Positions 1-12,091 of a stretch of DNA of 64,000 nt are shown in pieces (the stretch's first letter is position 1; each line of letters starts with the position of its first letter). The translations under genes and the position numbers were made by a program. The notes below the pieces were generated by a model. It searched no databases. It was not told the DNA's origin and saw only the letters and a program-made list of their open reading frames with translations. The stretch is from Wolfiporia cocos (lineage: Eukaryota; Basidiomycota; Agaricomycetes; Polyporales; Phaeolaceae), in NCBI GenBank assembly GCA_029448655.1, contig JACCLO010000008.1, positions 2,790,001-2,854,000 on the forward strand. The letters run 5' to 3'.

Positions 1-165
1 ACGCGGGCCATGGCTTATACTTGCAGACAGGAGCCAGATGTTGCGAATTACGGCACGACTGCATAAGGAGTGGTGAGTGCAGTACTGCACAGAGGTTTTG
101 GGGTGTACCAAGTACAAGACTGAAGCTGTCCTATGAAGGGTCTACCAGGTACTAGTGCTACAGGT

Positions 166-1252
166 CTAGGCCTCGATGAACGTCTTGACGTTCTTCAGCC
201 AGCTGACATACTCCTGCATAATGGGCAAGTGTAAGCATGCGTTGAAGTCATAGAATAGGCAGGTTCCGACCTTCTGCTCCTTGTACTCGGCATACTCGGG
301 CACAAACAATGCAAGCTGCTCAGAGATGCCGCGCTCGTGAAGGAACTTCTCGAATCCTTCCTGCACAGAGACATCGAGCGTATCAAACTGCGGGCCGATG
401 TAGAGCCCGCGGCGCTTCCAGTCAGCTTCTGCGGTGAGCTCCGTGCCGAGCTTCGCGTCATTGTAGAAGGACATGTTGTCAACAATGAACTCGCCCTCCT
501 GGCACATTGCGTCCACGGTAATAGCACCATTCGCGCCAGCCTAGCATCATGCGTGTCAACATGGGGAATCGAAGTGGTCGGCGAGACTGAGTTTACGTTT
601 ACCTTCGTGATCGAGAAGGAGCAGCGGATGGGGTAGGAGCGGCTCAACTCCTCGGGGTCCACATCACTCTCCTCCTGCTCAAACTCCTGCTCCGGCTCGT
701 TCTGGATGTCGGCAATGGAGAACATCAAGCGGATGCTGCATATAGGGACAAAAAGTCAGTAAGGAGCTTGAGGTAGACTAAAACAGACGACGTCATACGT
801 CTCGTTCCCGAACTTCCGCGTAATTGCGACCTCGTCGTTTCCGGGGACGTCCTCAATCTACACGCATATATCCAGCTGAGTAGAGTGAGACGTATTGATA
901 AGATATATGCGCACCTCCCAAACACCCTGCGCCTTGAACGTCTTCAAGAACTCAGGCTCCTCAGCAGCAAAACTTGACTGCTCATACTGGAGCTCCTCGC
1001 CGAGCTTTTGCGAGAGGTAAGGGTCAACTGCATGGGTTACAAATCACCGCTCATATTGCACCGAAGCGTACGAAACTCACCAGAACCCTCGCCAAAAACG
1101 CGAGCAGACACCGAGAACGCTCTTGATGCAGGCGCGGCGCGAGCGGCAAATACGGGGAGCGCAGAGCGCGTCAACGAGCGTGACGCCGTGCGGGCAGCAA
1201 GTGCTCTGGTTGAAGAAAGAGAGACTTGACGGAACGCACGAATGGCGGACAT
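166..1252 (-). CDS. MAM33: MAM33 / p32 (gC1qR) family mitochondrial matrix protein
   Basis: Five exons read on the minus strand: 1252-1081, 1027-915, 857-799, 735-603 and 540-166, joining in frame to 283 residues with GT-AG introns. The N-terminus is rich in Arg, Ser and Ala without acidic residues, as in a mitochondrial presequence. The middle holds the acidic stretch typical of the family (EQEFEQEESDVDPEE). The C-terminal exon has the family ending EYVSWLKNVKTFIEA. Family members are doughnut-shaped acidic trimers of the mitochondrial matrix, linked to mitochondrial translation and respiratory growth. Length fits the family (about 260-290). The start at 1252 is chosen because it precedes the presequence directly; an upstream in-frame ATG at 1342 would add a non-basic leader. 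No frame damage is seen. Confidence 0.9.
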
Positions 1253-4133
1253 GGTTTTGGACGATGATGGTGAGCAAAGCTGGAGGGTTAGCGCCACAAG
1301 TGTGCCAAAATGCGCGCGGTCCCCCGGGTCTTTGTTTGGCATGGTGCCTCGGAAAGGGCAAATGCTTCCTACCGTGGCGTTTCCTACCGTGGCGTACTAC
1401 GGGTGACATTACCGTAGTCATGCGTTCGGTTTGATTCGACGGATGTGATAACTTAGTTCATGACATCTGCTTTTCGAGTTTTCTGCTCATGTGTATGAAG
1501 GGGCACCATATCACGCGCTGTCGTGAGAACCCAATAACGATGCTCAGCCGTAATGTTGCAATAACCATTGCGCCAAAAGGGCAGAAATATGCCAACTCTG
1601 TTGGCATCTGTGGGTCTCAGTACTTAAGCTATTACGGCACATGGTCGTGACGTGCTCGTGACACACCAGTACCCGTTGTGTGCGTATAATCACGCACATC
1701 GCCACTGCTTGATGAAATGGATTATGTAGAACGATGGTCATAGAAGGAATGAGAACTCTCGTGTCCTTCTCACTGCTCTACATACATAATATTATATCAA
1801 GTGTTGTCCATTGAACTGAGCCTTGGCAAGAATATGTCCAGATGTGACGTGAATTACGTGTCAATGTTTACGCAAAAGTATAGAATCCATGCAGCTTAGA
1901 CTGGCGAGCGAGCACATCCTTGATAGTAGATAGAAGGGCTTTGCAGCTTCTAAATATCGATACTAAGTACAGCACTCATTCATGACCGCAAAATCTGCCT
2001 TTATGGCGATCCAAAGCGCGTTGGCCTTTCTCGTTTTGCCCAAAATGATCCAGGCCCATCGATATGGATATTGTATTTGAAGATCGTGATGGCCAGCTCC
2101 ATGCAGATGATTAAGTACACAGTGCAGGAAGAGATTGACGGCAACTCGCGATCCTGGTTCGCCACCCTTCCTGGTCATGTGGTAATGCAAACAACGCGTC
2201 AACAAGTCCTTAACTTACACGGCCCGGGACCCGGCCAGAGCCTGTGGCATATATATCTGTGGCATTCCTTTGTTTTCAATACTCAAGTACTCATCTGTGG
2301 CTTGGATTCAATCTCATCGCGCCCACAAAGTATGATGGAAGCGGCAGTAAACAACCAATTCAATGACGTAGTGCTGCTCGTCTGTGCATGACGCCAAGTG
2401 AGGGAAACGGCGGAGTGGTCTGCGGCCCAATCAAGTTGGTGGATGTGGCTTATGCGGCGTAGTCATGGACCATTCTGTGCAAATGCTATTCCGATGGTAC
2501 AGTATATTGATATAGATGTGTCGCTAAACTTTACTCTGTGACGTCTCCATGTGGGTCTCAAGCTTTGACGTGGCGACCCGTCCCAAATTCCTGCGTGAAT
2601 AATGACTGGGAGGGATCGTGCACGGGTTCTTCTAGACCGCCACAGTGCAATTTGGGGTAAAGTCAACTTTCATCCATATTACCAAGACACTTGGGTCGCA
2701 TGATCTACATGTCCAGGCGAGACGGCGACAGAAGGACCCTCGAAACGTCCTTAATGACCTTTGCAAACTCAGGGTCGCATAATCTCAACATCACGACAAA
2801 AGTCCAGAGAAGCATTGCCAACGTCCAATAATCGCAGAGGCATAAGGCGCACGATTTGTAAGCATAATGCCTTTGTGGCTGCTGTGGCATACGATGTGGA
2901 AGCGAGGTGGTGGTCGCTCCAGTAATATCGTATGTTCATCGTCGAGTATTTATCCATTCACGCCGCCGCCGCCATACTGCAAGCGGCTTACATGGCATCG
3001 GTCCGAATGTCATGTGTGCCTGAACGTTATATGGAGCAACGTGGCGTGGACCACACCTGCATGCTAGACTCAATCAGCCCATTCAAGCGTCTCGCACCAC
3101 CATCATCACCAGAAGTATCTGCTGATTCACGGCGATGATGTTCACTATGTCCCAATCGGGTGATCAGTGCATAGGTACCATAATGAAGATGTCAAATAGC
3201 ATGCAATCTATCACTCGCTTGCGCATTTCTCCAGGGTCTCGGGATCACTCTGTCATGCTAAGCGAGCAGTCGACATGTTACACGAGTGACGTTGTCATTC
3301 AGGAGGACGACTCGCGGGGCCTGCAGGGTTATTCCGTACGGTTCACGTAATTACGACTGTTGCGCCCCTCTGTATTTAATTGGCTCATCGCCTGATGGAT
3401 TTCCCCTCCCTTGCGTTGGAAGCACGAAGGTTGGCGACAGAACCGCGGCAGAATCGTTTCAATGTCTCACGGAGCTGCCTCGGGAATAAAAAGACCGTCA
3501 GGTAAGAGCACGGTGGAAGGATCGTGGCGCTGACAGAACGCTATCTCTCATCCAACTTCACACCGACTACCCTTAACGTCGGTTAACTGCATGACCGCCC
3601 GGCCGCCTTACAATAAATATACATCCATTGACAACCCTGACAGAGGTACAGAAACACACAACTCAGTACATACGCCGACATATCGAGGTGTTTACGGTGC
3701 ACAAATCGAGAGCATAGGTAGAGCGAGCAAGGAAGCAGCATAGAGTTGAAACCATAACCAATTTGTTTACTGATATCTCGAGCAGTGGCACCAGGCGCGG
3801 CACGAAACCAAGACATCTCTGCTCTTTGTTTGGCAACTCCAAGGGGATCCGTGTTAGCGGACCCCCTTACAGGCCAAAAAAAGCAATGGTAGCAGAGGCA
3901 TCCAAGCTCCGCAGGCCGCAACCGGGAGTCATCGCCCATTTCTCAGGACTGTTCGATATATAAAGAAGCGGGAAATGGGAGAGTGCCATATCGCAGGTCG
4001 GTCACGTTTCGTGGATTCCGGATGATACAAGTACAGCTGATAGCAGCGAGAATCTGCCAGGAACTCGGCTCAGGATTGGCAGACGTTGACGGGGACACAA
4101 GGTGGTGCGTGCCTTGCGCATGGAGGGTGCTGG
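1253..4133. other. intergenic, no gene supported
   Basis: Open frames of 60-118 codons occur here on both strands (for example 2071-2391 on + and 3583-3939 on -). None has recognisable motifs, plausible intron joins or biased composition. I see no RNA gene or convincing transposon remnant. Confidence 0.5.
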
Positions 4134-5375
4134 TCAGACAGCCACCATGGTCCTCGATTCTATGTTGTTGAACACGGGGCCGGTCTCGGGCTGGCTGCCG
4201 AGATGATGGTCCTTCCCACGCGCAGCATCGCCGTCAGTCTGTGAATCCGCAGGCAGGTGCTTGGTTTTCTTCGTCTTTGCACCGCCATCGTCGCGTTCGT
4301 TTCCCTTCGCCGTCCGGGCTCTCTTCTTGGTCTTGTTGGGCAACGCCCCTCCGCTGTCGCCGTTGGCCTCGCTTGCAGCCGCAGGCTGCTCTGCTTTCCC
4401 GTTGGAGGCCGCAACGGAGTTAGCCTGAGCCGCTGCAATAGCGGGCGGCGGGTACGGCATTTGGACGGGAGGCGCGCCAGGGTAGGGCGGGTAAGGTGCA
4501 TACATCGGGGGCATTGAATAATACGGTGCGTGAGGAGGGTGCTGGCCATTAGCGCCCTCATGGTGGGGCTGACCATCATGAGGGGCCGGGGGATATCCAT
4601 GAGAGTAGTAATACGGGTAGTAGCTCTCCGGCGGCGGAGGGGCAGCGTACGGCACGGGAGGGGCGGCTGATTCGGTCTCCCCGTTGGTAGTGGCGGGATA
4701 TCCTACAGTTCGGTGAGTACAATTTTTACTACGTGCACAGGGGCGACGGCCGAACCTGCAGGCGGCTCGCCGCTCTGCGTGCGATTCTTGCGTTTGTAAG
4801 GCCCGCGCTTGATGCCCTTCTTCCGTTCCTTTCTGACACCATCGACGCAGCTGTCCGCAATACCGTACTTAACGCAGCGCTCGCAGGGGCGAGCCTCGTC
4901 GCATCGCTTGCAGGCGCTGGCGCAGTTGGTGCACTACAGAATCAGATGAGCGACGTCAAAGAAGGGGCAGCCGCCGACTCACCGCCATCTTAACTTGCTT
5001 GCGCTTAGGACGAGCCGGATTCGGCGGAGGCGGAGCTGCAAGTACCGGTGGATATGGCTGATAGCCTGGCGTGCTCTTAGTGCCCATATCAGGGAGAAAA
5101 TAGCGCGCGACGGTACCTTGGCCGGGCGGGTGCGCGGGGTACGCATACATCATTCCCGGCGGCGGAGGCGGGATAGCTACGATGTACGGCCCCGGCGGAG
5201 GCACTGCATTGGGGTCATGGCCCTCAGGGATCGGCGCATAATAAAACGGGGGGTACGGCGCCGTCGGGGGGTAGTGGCTGGCATATTGCCCCGGAGGGGG
5301 ATAGGGCACTACGGGGTGTGGCGGAGGGTGCTCCTGCCCACCCGGATTAGTAGATTTCGGCTGCTCAGTGGCCAT
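4134..5375 (-). CDS. Zn2Cys6 fungal transcription factor with proline/tyrosine-rich N-terminus
   Basis: Three exons: 5375-4983, 4933-4756 and 4702-4134, giving 379 residues. Residues 1-120 are Pro/Tyr-rich and disordered. The zinc cluster follows at the first splice junction: KRKQVKMA joins to CTNCASACKRCDEARPCERC, then a last Cys eight residues later. The spacing is C-x2-C-x6-C-x5-C-x2-C-x8-C, a standard GAL4-type binuclear cluster. After it comes a very basic linker (RKERKKGIKRGPYKRKN). The C-terminal third is again Pro/Tyr-rich and ends in a Lys-rich, nuclear-signal-like segment. No fungal-specific middle homology domain is present. The second intron uses a weak donor (GTTCGG); it is the only join I found that keeps the frame. 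Role: sequence-specific nuclear DNA binding; target genes unknown. Confidence 0.85.
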
Positions 5376-7496
5376 ATCGGCGTGCTACGTGTACAGCGAC
5401 GAGATCGATAGAGCCGCGACCGGGAAAATATTGGGCAAATTTCTGGATATCCTGGATGCATTGGTGAGACTCTGTCAGAAACTGTGTGCGGTAGCAGAAA
5501 CGAGGCTCTCGGGACCAAGAGCGGAGAACATGAGGAAGATGCTCACTCCGACTCAAATCTCGTTCCCGATCTCGTCGCCGCTCAGAACTCACCAACACAA
5601 CTCCTTCCACTCCGTTTCTGTTCCGGAACACCTGACTTCTCACCCCGCAACCGTCAATAGCGTAAACTCCGGGTCTTGCGAAGGCCGCACCTACAAGTAC
5701 GGTCAAGGGCGTGTTGAACAATCCAGCGAAGGCGATAGTTTGATGGTCAAAGGCTTGGGAAATGGCGCACGTGGCCGGGCTGTAACGGAAACTTTATGTC
5801 GCCACAATGAGCGCTACGTTCACTTCGGCGCGCTCGCTCTCGACGCCGACGAACTCATTCCCGACAGCGACAACGGCGGCGAGCAAAAATCAGACAAGTG
5901 CGCGCCTGCGTCGCTGGGTAATCAGAAGGCTCAGGATCGCCGCGAGGCCACGTTAGCATGGACCCATAATCTGCAGCCGCACTCTCATTCTCCGACTCAA
6001 CCTCGCATGCTCCGCCACTGCCTATTCAATTCCTCATTCTCCATATGACACTGGGCGTTCGAAGTTGACAATTTTCTCGTTGTTGATCACATCTTGATTG
6101 ATGCAACTAGATGTATCCGTCTAGATCTCCACCGCTGGTAAGGGGAACTGCGCTGACATCCCTCGATTGTTGGGCGGGTCCGCAATGTACGGGGCGTCTC
6201 AACTGCGCTGCACGTAGCGTAATGCATGATCATCTACGCCTTCTCAAGACTTGTTCACTGCTTCTGGTACCACAGAGCGGCTATGGCTATTCAGACGGCA
6301 TCAGGCACCGCATGCGGGCGCTAGGACGCCACTTATACGCCGATTGTACGCGTGAAATGAGGCGATTCACGTCAGTCTCGCCGACGAAGGAGGGGCTCAC
6401 GAAAGCATCCGTATCGTCCGTTGACAGCGGCGCCCTACAAAACCGCGGTTCATCTTGTTGTCCTGGAGATGCCTGAATTGTTACGACATGCACTCACAGT
6501 TCTACGTGGGTGTGATTTATCGTTTGGCCGGCACCCCGCGTGAAGGGCCGCAATCGTTACTTTTTGTAAATAGGTATTCAAGCATTACTGAGTTGATTAA
6601 GCAAGCGGTTACCATCATACCTTCCAAGAAGCATGGCTATTACATTCGCTCTGCCATTGAGTGGCCGTAACTCATTGCTAACCATTTACAGCGAGATACT
6701 TAGCCCATCAAGGGAATTTCGACGAAATTTCAAAGCAAGCGAAACCTGACTCACCGGCCTCCCAGGAGTTGTTGAGGAGACGAATCCCGCGCTAGAACTG
6801 CGCCGCCATGCTAGAGGGCACCTGGGCCTAGTGAGCGAGTAGCTGGGGGGGAAGCAACACCATAAGCTCACACTCTGCCATAGCTCAGCTACCGCGTACA
6901 TGCGTCCTGGTTCCGAACATGACCTCCTGCAGCGCCTGTGGCCCTGCTAGCGATGCTTCTATATCCGCGGACCCGTGGAGGCGTGCGCAAACATGCGCAC
7001 CTTTCGTCCTCAGCGACCTCCCCAAACATGCTGATCTGCGTGCACTCTCGCAGATACATCATCGGCGTCAGATCTACGCACCAATGAAGCGGACATCGAG
7101 CGCGATTGACGGGCCAGGAAGGCACTATCCAAGTAGCTGGACCGATCTGCGTATGGGCCAGTGTGCTTCTGTGCGAGCCAGTTTGGCCGGGTTGTCGTCG
7201 AAGGCTGCGCGGTGTGCCTCATAGAAGCCATTTCACCATATGACCGCACAAGCCAACAAGCGATCATTGCACCCGGGACAAAAGGAATGCAAAGAGCAAG
7301 CGATGTCGGAGGATAATCGCCGTATCTGGTGGATGATGACCTGGAGGAAGCAACTGCAAGTGCTTGACCATAGCCGTCATCCAACAAAGAAAAAGACTCA
7401 ACCATAGGGCAGGTACGAGCAGAGATCATCTCTGGAGGCATGCTAAGCAGCAGCACGTTAAACGCGCGAGGATCGTATACGTAACATCCAATACAG
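5376..7496. other. intergenic, no gene supported
   Basis: About 2.1 kb upstream of the zinc-cluster gene and downstream of the hydrolase-like gene. The 226-codon frame 5368-6048 (+) overlaps the start of the zinc-cluster gene and has no recognisable motif. The 165-codon frame 7010-7507 (-) is also featureless. The stretch may hold the promoter and 5' leader of the zinc-cluster gene. Confidence 0.4.
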
Positions 7497-8344
7497 TCAC
7501 ACGCCAATGTCGTCTAGCCATTGCTCGATCTTCGAAAAGCCTTCCTGTCCGTCCACCCCTTTCTGGTCTAGCACAATAAGCTTGTCGACACACGCATCCT
7601 TCCACAGTCTGTTGTCCTGCATCGTAGCGGCCTCATCTTGCGCGCACATGACCGCACAGGGGAACTTCGGCTCGAAGCAAAATTCGCGCAAGGGGGTCGG
7701 CAGTAGCTGCCGGTCAGATGACGTGAAGGACGATACAGATGCGTTGGATTGGGGAGGAGAAATGAGCAGCAGGCCCGACGCGGGGTGAGAGGAAATGTAG
7801 GTTTGGGCGATGAGCGCTCCGGTGCCGCGGGCGAGAATGATCGGAGCGAATGGTATTGCAGTCAGGCGTATGTGTGAAGAGAGCTCTAGAATGCTGTTAG
7901 TTCGTTCATGGAGGTGAGATGACATCTCAATTGGCCTGCCACGTCCGTTGCAGCGCCGCTTCGGAAATGCGCGCGCTACATCATCCAGTGGATTTTCGGG
8001 ATAATCGTCGACACTCTAGGCAGTGCTGACCCTCTTCTACATAGTGCGCACGTACTCACCGTCCTCGAAGTGTTGCATAAGGGACTCTGACGTAGATATG
8101 CTCTCTGGAGGAGCAAGGTCGACCTCGAGACATGTGAATCCCCGCTCAGCGAACATGGATGCTAATGCTCTCGTTCTTGAGAATCTCAATTGTTTGACGT
8201 TGCGTATGTATGTTTGGCAACATACCCTTGCCGCGTACGCGGATCCCATTTACTTGCTGAGACGAACACCAACGGCGTGGGGACTTCTCGCGGGGCAGAC
8301 GGTGGTGGCGAGCGCAAGACATACGCAGTAGACGAGTGCCGCAT
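7497..8344 (-). CDS. small alpha/beta-hydrolase-fold protein
   Basis: Three exons: 8344-8226, 8184-8060 and 7885-7497, giving 210 residues. The order is an N-terminal strand (PTPLVFVSAS), a helix ending RTRALASMFAERGF, a strand (TCLEVDL), then the elbow region PIILARGTGALIAQTYISSH and the strand GLLLISPP, followed by a C-terminal half ending EQWLDDIGV. This matches the core of alpha/beta hydrolases of about 200-250 residues. The nucleophile elbow reads Ala-Arg-Gly-Thr-Gly, so the usual Ser is absent and the protein may not be a hydrolase. An in-frame ATG at 8428 could extend the N-terminus by 28 residues. No reaction can be assigned. Confidence 0.65.
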
Positions 8345-8712
8345 AGTCGTGGCTCCCAGATAGCTCAAGCAAAATACGAACGGGCGGGTAGATTTTTCCA
8401 AATTCGCGAAGAACATGATTTCACACAAGCACAGATGAGTGATTGAAGTAAGAACAGTGAGTGAGCGCTTAACCAGCCGATCGATCCTGTGGCACTCGTC
8501 AGTTATACGCAGCAGCGTTCATTGCAAATATATAACGGGTCAGCAGATACGCGTGCAAGCACGCCTCGGTCTCCATGTCGCTGGGTTCGACTACTTGACG
8601 ATCCAAGATCCGCACAGCGCTGGCCCAAAAGAACGATACATTGTGCTCTATGTCTAAATCGCACCGGAATTACAAGGGTGTAATGCATGAATGTCGGCAT
8701 GATGCGTAGGCA

Positions 8713-10198
8713 TCATGATTGCTTCCCTCCGACACCACGCCCAATACCTCCGCGACCTGCGAACCCCCATTCAATCTGGTGTGCGACCGTGATCGTCACC
8801 CCAAGATCCTCAGCGAACGCCCAGACAGCGCCGGGGTTCTTCTGGAAGAGACGGCCGACGAAGATAACATCCGCCGCGCCCTGCGAAACGAGAGTTGTTC
8901 AGACGGCCGCCGGTGGAACGAGACTCTGGTACACATACCGTGTCGAGCACTTGCTGCGCAAGCTTGCCCGTGTTGATGTGGCCGACGGCGCCGACGAGGA
9001 TCTTGTCCCCGTGTGCTTTCCGGACCGCCTCGGAGAACGGCACCTGTGACGGAATGTCGGGGTTGACCTTGATCTTTTGTGCGGGGTGTACACCGCCGCT
9101 GGACACGTCGAGCAGATCAACACCGTGCTCGGCAAGGATCGGCGCGAGCTTGACAGTGTCATCGACTCGCCAGCACTCGTTAGGCTGAACCTCCTCAAGC
9201 CAGTCGGTCGCAGAGACACTGTGAGATTGATCAGAACGCCAGTTGCCGCAGCGAGATATGATGACGACTTACCGGACGAACAGAGGCATGGTAGGCGGAA
9301 TGACTGCCCGGATACCGTCGACGACCTCGATCAACAGACGGATGCGGTTCTCGAAGCTGCCTCCATACTCGTCCGTGCGCTTGTTAGCCGCCGGGTTCAT
9401 GAACTCGCTCAGCAGGTACCCGTGCGCGCCGTGAATCTCAATCACATCGAAGCCAGCCTTCAGTGAGCGCTTCGCGCCATCTACGAACGCCTGCACGACG
9501 CGCTTGATACCCGCGACAGAGAGCTCCTTCGGCTTCGGGAAGTGCTCGTTATACGGGATCGCGCTCGGAGCCCAGACGTTGTCTGGCCAGCCGCCGTCGA
9601 GCTCAGGCGCAGACAGGCCAGGGTGCAGCCATGGCGCGACAGCTGATGCCTTGCGCCCTGCGTGTGCGAGCTGGATCGCAATCTTCTGGTTCTGCGAGTG
9701 CGCAAAGTCGACGATCTGCTTCCAAGGCTCGATGTGCTCGTCAGACCAGATACCGCAGTCCTGCGGCGTAATGCGGCCCTCGGGCACGACTGCGGCGGCT
9801 TCAGCGACACTCAGACCGGGTCCTCGGGTGAGGATGCCACCGACTGTGTAAATCACTAAGTTAGCTTTATCTTATCGAATTTTCATCTAGACAGACGTAC
9901 GATGAGCGAGATGCCACGGCGTAGGCTTTCCATTCTCTGCTGAGTACTGGCTAAGCGGGGCTAGCTACAAAGATGATGAAAAGGACGTTGCAACTCAATC
10001 TGTGTAGCCGTCTCCACTTACGAAGATACGGTTTTGGAACTCTACTCCGCGAATCTTGAACGGCTGGAATAGTTTTGGAATCGGCTTCCCATTGGGTTGC
10101 GGGTCCACTGCTGTTCCGGCAGCAGGATTCTGCGCGGGCGTGTAAAATGGGACGTTGGGAGCGGGAGCGTTGAAGATGAACGAATTGGACGACATCAT
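8713..10198 (-). CDS. Old Yellow Enzyme family (YqjM-like) NADH:flavin oxidoreductase
   Basis: Five exons: 10198-10022, 9964-9901, 9843-9273, 9218-8939 and 8880-8713, giving 419 residues with every join in frame. This is an FMN-binding TIM barrel that reduces activated alkenes with NAD(P)H. Visible family blocks are [16 protein letters not shown] near residue 60, [27 protein letters not shown], the substrate-binding pair HGAH (His about 218 and 221), the block [14 protein letters not shown] after it, [12 protein letters not shown], and the C-terminal FMN-phosphate region [14 protein letters not shown]. The AH(A)GRKAS block and the length place it with the YqjM/NamA class. The redox-sensing Cys found in YqjM is Ser at about residue 64. 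No targeting signal is seen. The alternative start one codon downstream (10195) cannot be excluded. Confidence 0.93.
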
Positions 10199-10387
10199 TG
10201 AGCAACCAATTGTGGAAGGAGGGCAAATATGCGTACCTATATATATCGTCCAGGCTGCGCAGAATTTACTCGACGGCTCGACGGATTGCTTATGCAGGCG
10301 TTGAGCCTTACTCATAGGCAGCTTACCAAGCGCACAGGATTACACGATGAGGAAAATGTATTGATAAGCCTAGAAAATTGATTGCGT

Positions 10388-11064
10388 CAGTCGCGCTACT
10401 TGAAGTTAATCTCCCAACCCGTTTGCGTAGATTTGAAGCCCCGCACATCACGTGAAGGCGGGCCCGACGCGTCGGGTCGGTGCCTCCGCGCACCCTGCTA
10501 AAGGCTAAGTCCTTCGACTCGGGTTGTAGGCCCGATACCAGAGAATGCAACATATATCACCATTATATTCAGTAGTTATCTCTGTGGTAGGCGACACGAT
10601 GGACTAGATGTTTGTGATGCCTAACTTAGATCCCATTACATCGACGGGGAAAGGGTCTTGGTGCGTTCTCGGATTCGCTGCGGGCAGTGTACGGCACTGT
10701 AACGGCGGCTGGGGATTCCCGCAGCGCTGTAAACATCTTTCAAACATATCGGTGGAGGCAAGGCATCATTATACAGTCGAGTACGTGGAGAGGCGGCGGA
10801 GTGAAAGACTCAGCGCGCGAGCCCTCTTGTGCGGAACCCCTTGTCATTGAATAGTAAAACATACATTCGATGATATAAATTTAACAGTGGAAGTACTGAA
10901 TCTAGTTGTCAAAAGCCATGTAACAAGTCTAGGGCGCGGAGGACTCATGGCGTGCGCAGAGCGCAGAGGCGCCGGCCCGACACGTCGGGCCCGCCTTCAC
11001 GTGATGTGCGAGGTTTTCAAATCTACGCAAACGGGTTGGGAGATTAACCTCAAGTAGTCGCGCT
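10388..11064. mobile_element. non-autonomous inverted-repeat element (MITE-like), about 0.68 kb
   Basis: The left arm (about 10388-10497) and right arm (about 10955-11064) are imperfect inverted copies of roughly 110 bp, sharing blocks such as TTAATCTCCCAACCCGTTTG and CATCACGTGAAGGCGGGCCC. The middle holds no credible reading frame. Target-site duplications were not identified, so the outer ends are approximate. Confidence 0.65.
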
Positions 11065-11143
11065 TATGAGCGATACTCTTGTTTCGCTAGCTGCACTGCA
11101 GACATCAATGGGAGTTGGTTACATTGCGACTACCTCTGCTTGA

Positions 11144-11607
11144 GGGCCTGTACGGGAACGCAACCTGAAAACGCTGGCTAGCGATAGCGATTGCGCTCAG
11201 AAATATCGGCCGTGGGAATATCTTTGCGACGCGCGAGCGCCCGCGCGCTTGTCACGCCTTGCTCACGCCTTGCTCGGCGCCTACGTCACGTCAATCGCTA
11301 CCGGCTGCTCAATGCCCGACACAACCCTCTCTGAAGCGCAAAGTTCTTGCTGCACATATATCTATATTCTGGGCCACAGCGTCCCTTATTCAGCTTCGAA
11401 ATGAGGTCAGCTGAGAGGAAGTTGCGTACATACAAAGTCTGCATGGCCAGTCACAATCAGGTCACAAGAAGTCACACGGCGGTCACTGCCCGCGCTCAGT
11501 AGCGGTTCGCATTTCCGAACGGCAAAATCGACCAGCGCTGTCGAGCGTCTATTTGTTGGCAGGGAAATCGGTCGCCAGCGATATCAGGTTGTGTTCCCGT
11601 ACAGGTC
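11144..11607. mobile_element. second short inverted-repeat element (MITE-like)
   Basis: The ends are inverted copies of about 40 bp that share CCTGTACGGGAAC, then CAACCTG and a GCTGGC block. The interior is GC-rich and non-coding. No clear target duplication is visible. The inner repeat copy at 11609 begins directly after it. Confidence 0.55.
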
Positions 11608-11608
11608 C

Positions 11609-11970
11609 TAAGTTAGATAGAATGTAACACAAGGAGGACAACTTAGATCGATTCGTCATCGATTCATCTGAGGTCGCTATCGAGCGTCCAATCCGATTAG
11701 CCTCGGCGCCGGGCTATCCCGAGTGGGGCAGAATTTAGACAAATTCACGATTTAGGCAGGTGTAGTAATCGTCAGCCGCGAGTTTTCTATTTAGTATGCA
11801 GCACCCACGCTCCCTGCTGCCAAAAATGCCCATGCAGGTATCTCATATGGGTCACTCACGCGCGGATCTTACAGTCGTTCCGGAATATAATGACACTTGT
11901 CAGTTTTTTTCGCACATCGTTTCGACGCGTCCATCTTCCGAGCCAATGTTCCGAGCCAGTAAGTGCCCAC
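11609..11970 (+). repeat. dispersed repeat, copy 1 (inverted relative to copy 2 at 21690-22018)
   Basis: From TAAGTTAGATAGAATGTAAC onward this stretch matches the reverse complement of 22018-21690 over more than 300 bp. There are scattered mismatches and an insertion of about 30 bp near 11670 relative to copy 2. No coding function is seen. It looks like the conserved end of a transposon family whose body is missing here. Confidence 0.75.
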
Positions 11971-12091
11971 AAGCGCCCATTGCCCGAACCTGTATTCCGC
12001 TGCAATTGTCTAGATTCTGCGCACTATTGTTGGAGCGCACAATCTGTCGCGCCGACGCTGCGCGGCCCCGCCCGCATCAAGGGCAGACTTA

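Noticed and set aside
5368..6048. 226-codon frame on +
   Set aside because: No motif, starts inside the antisense of a real exon, no intron or composition support.
8560..8620. GGTTCGACT resembling a tRNA B box
   Set aside because: No A box or foldable cloverleaf at the proper distance on either strand.
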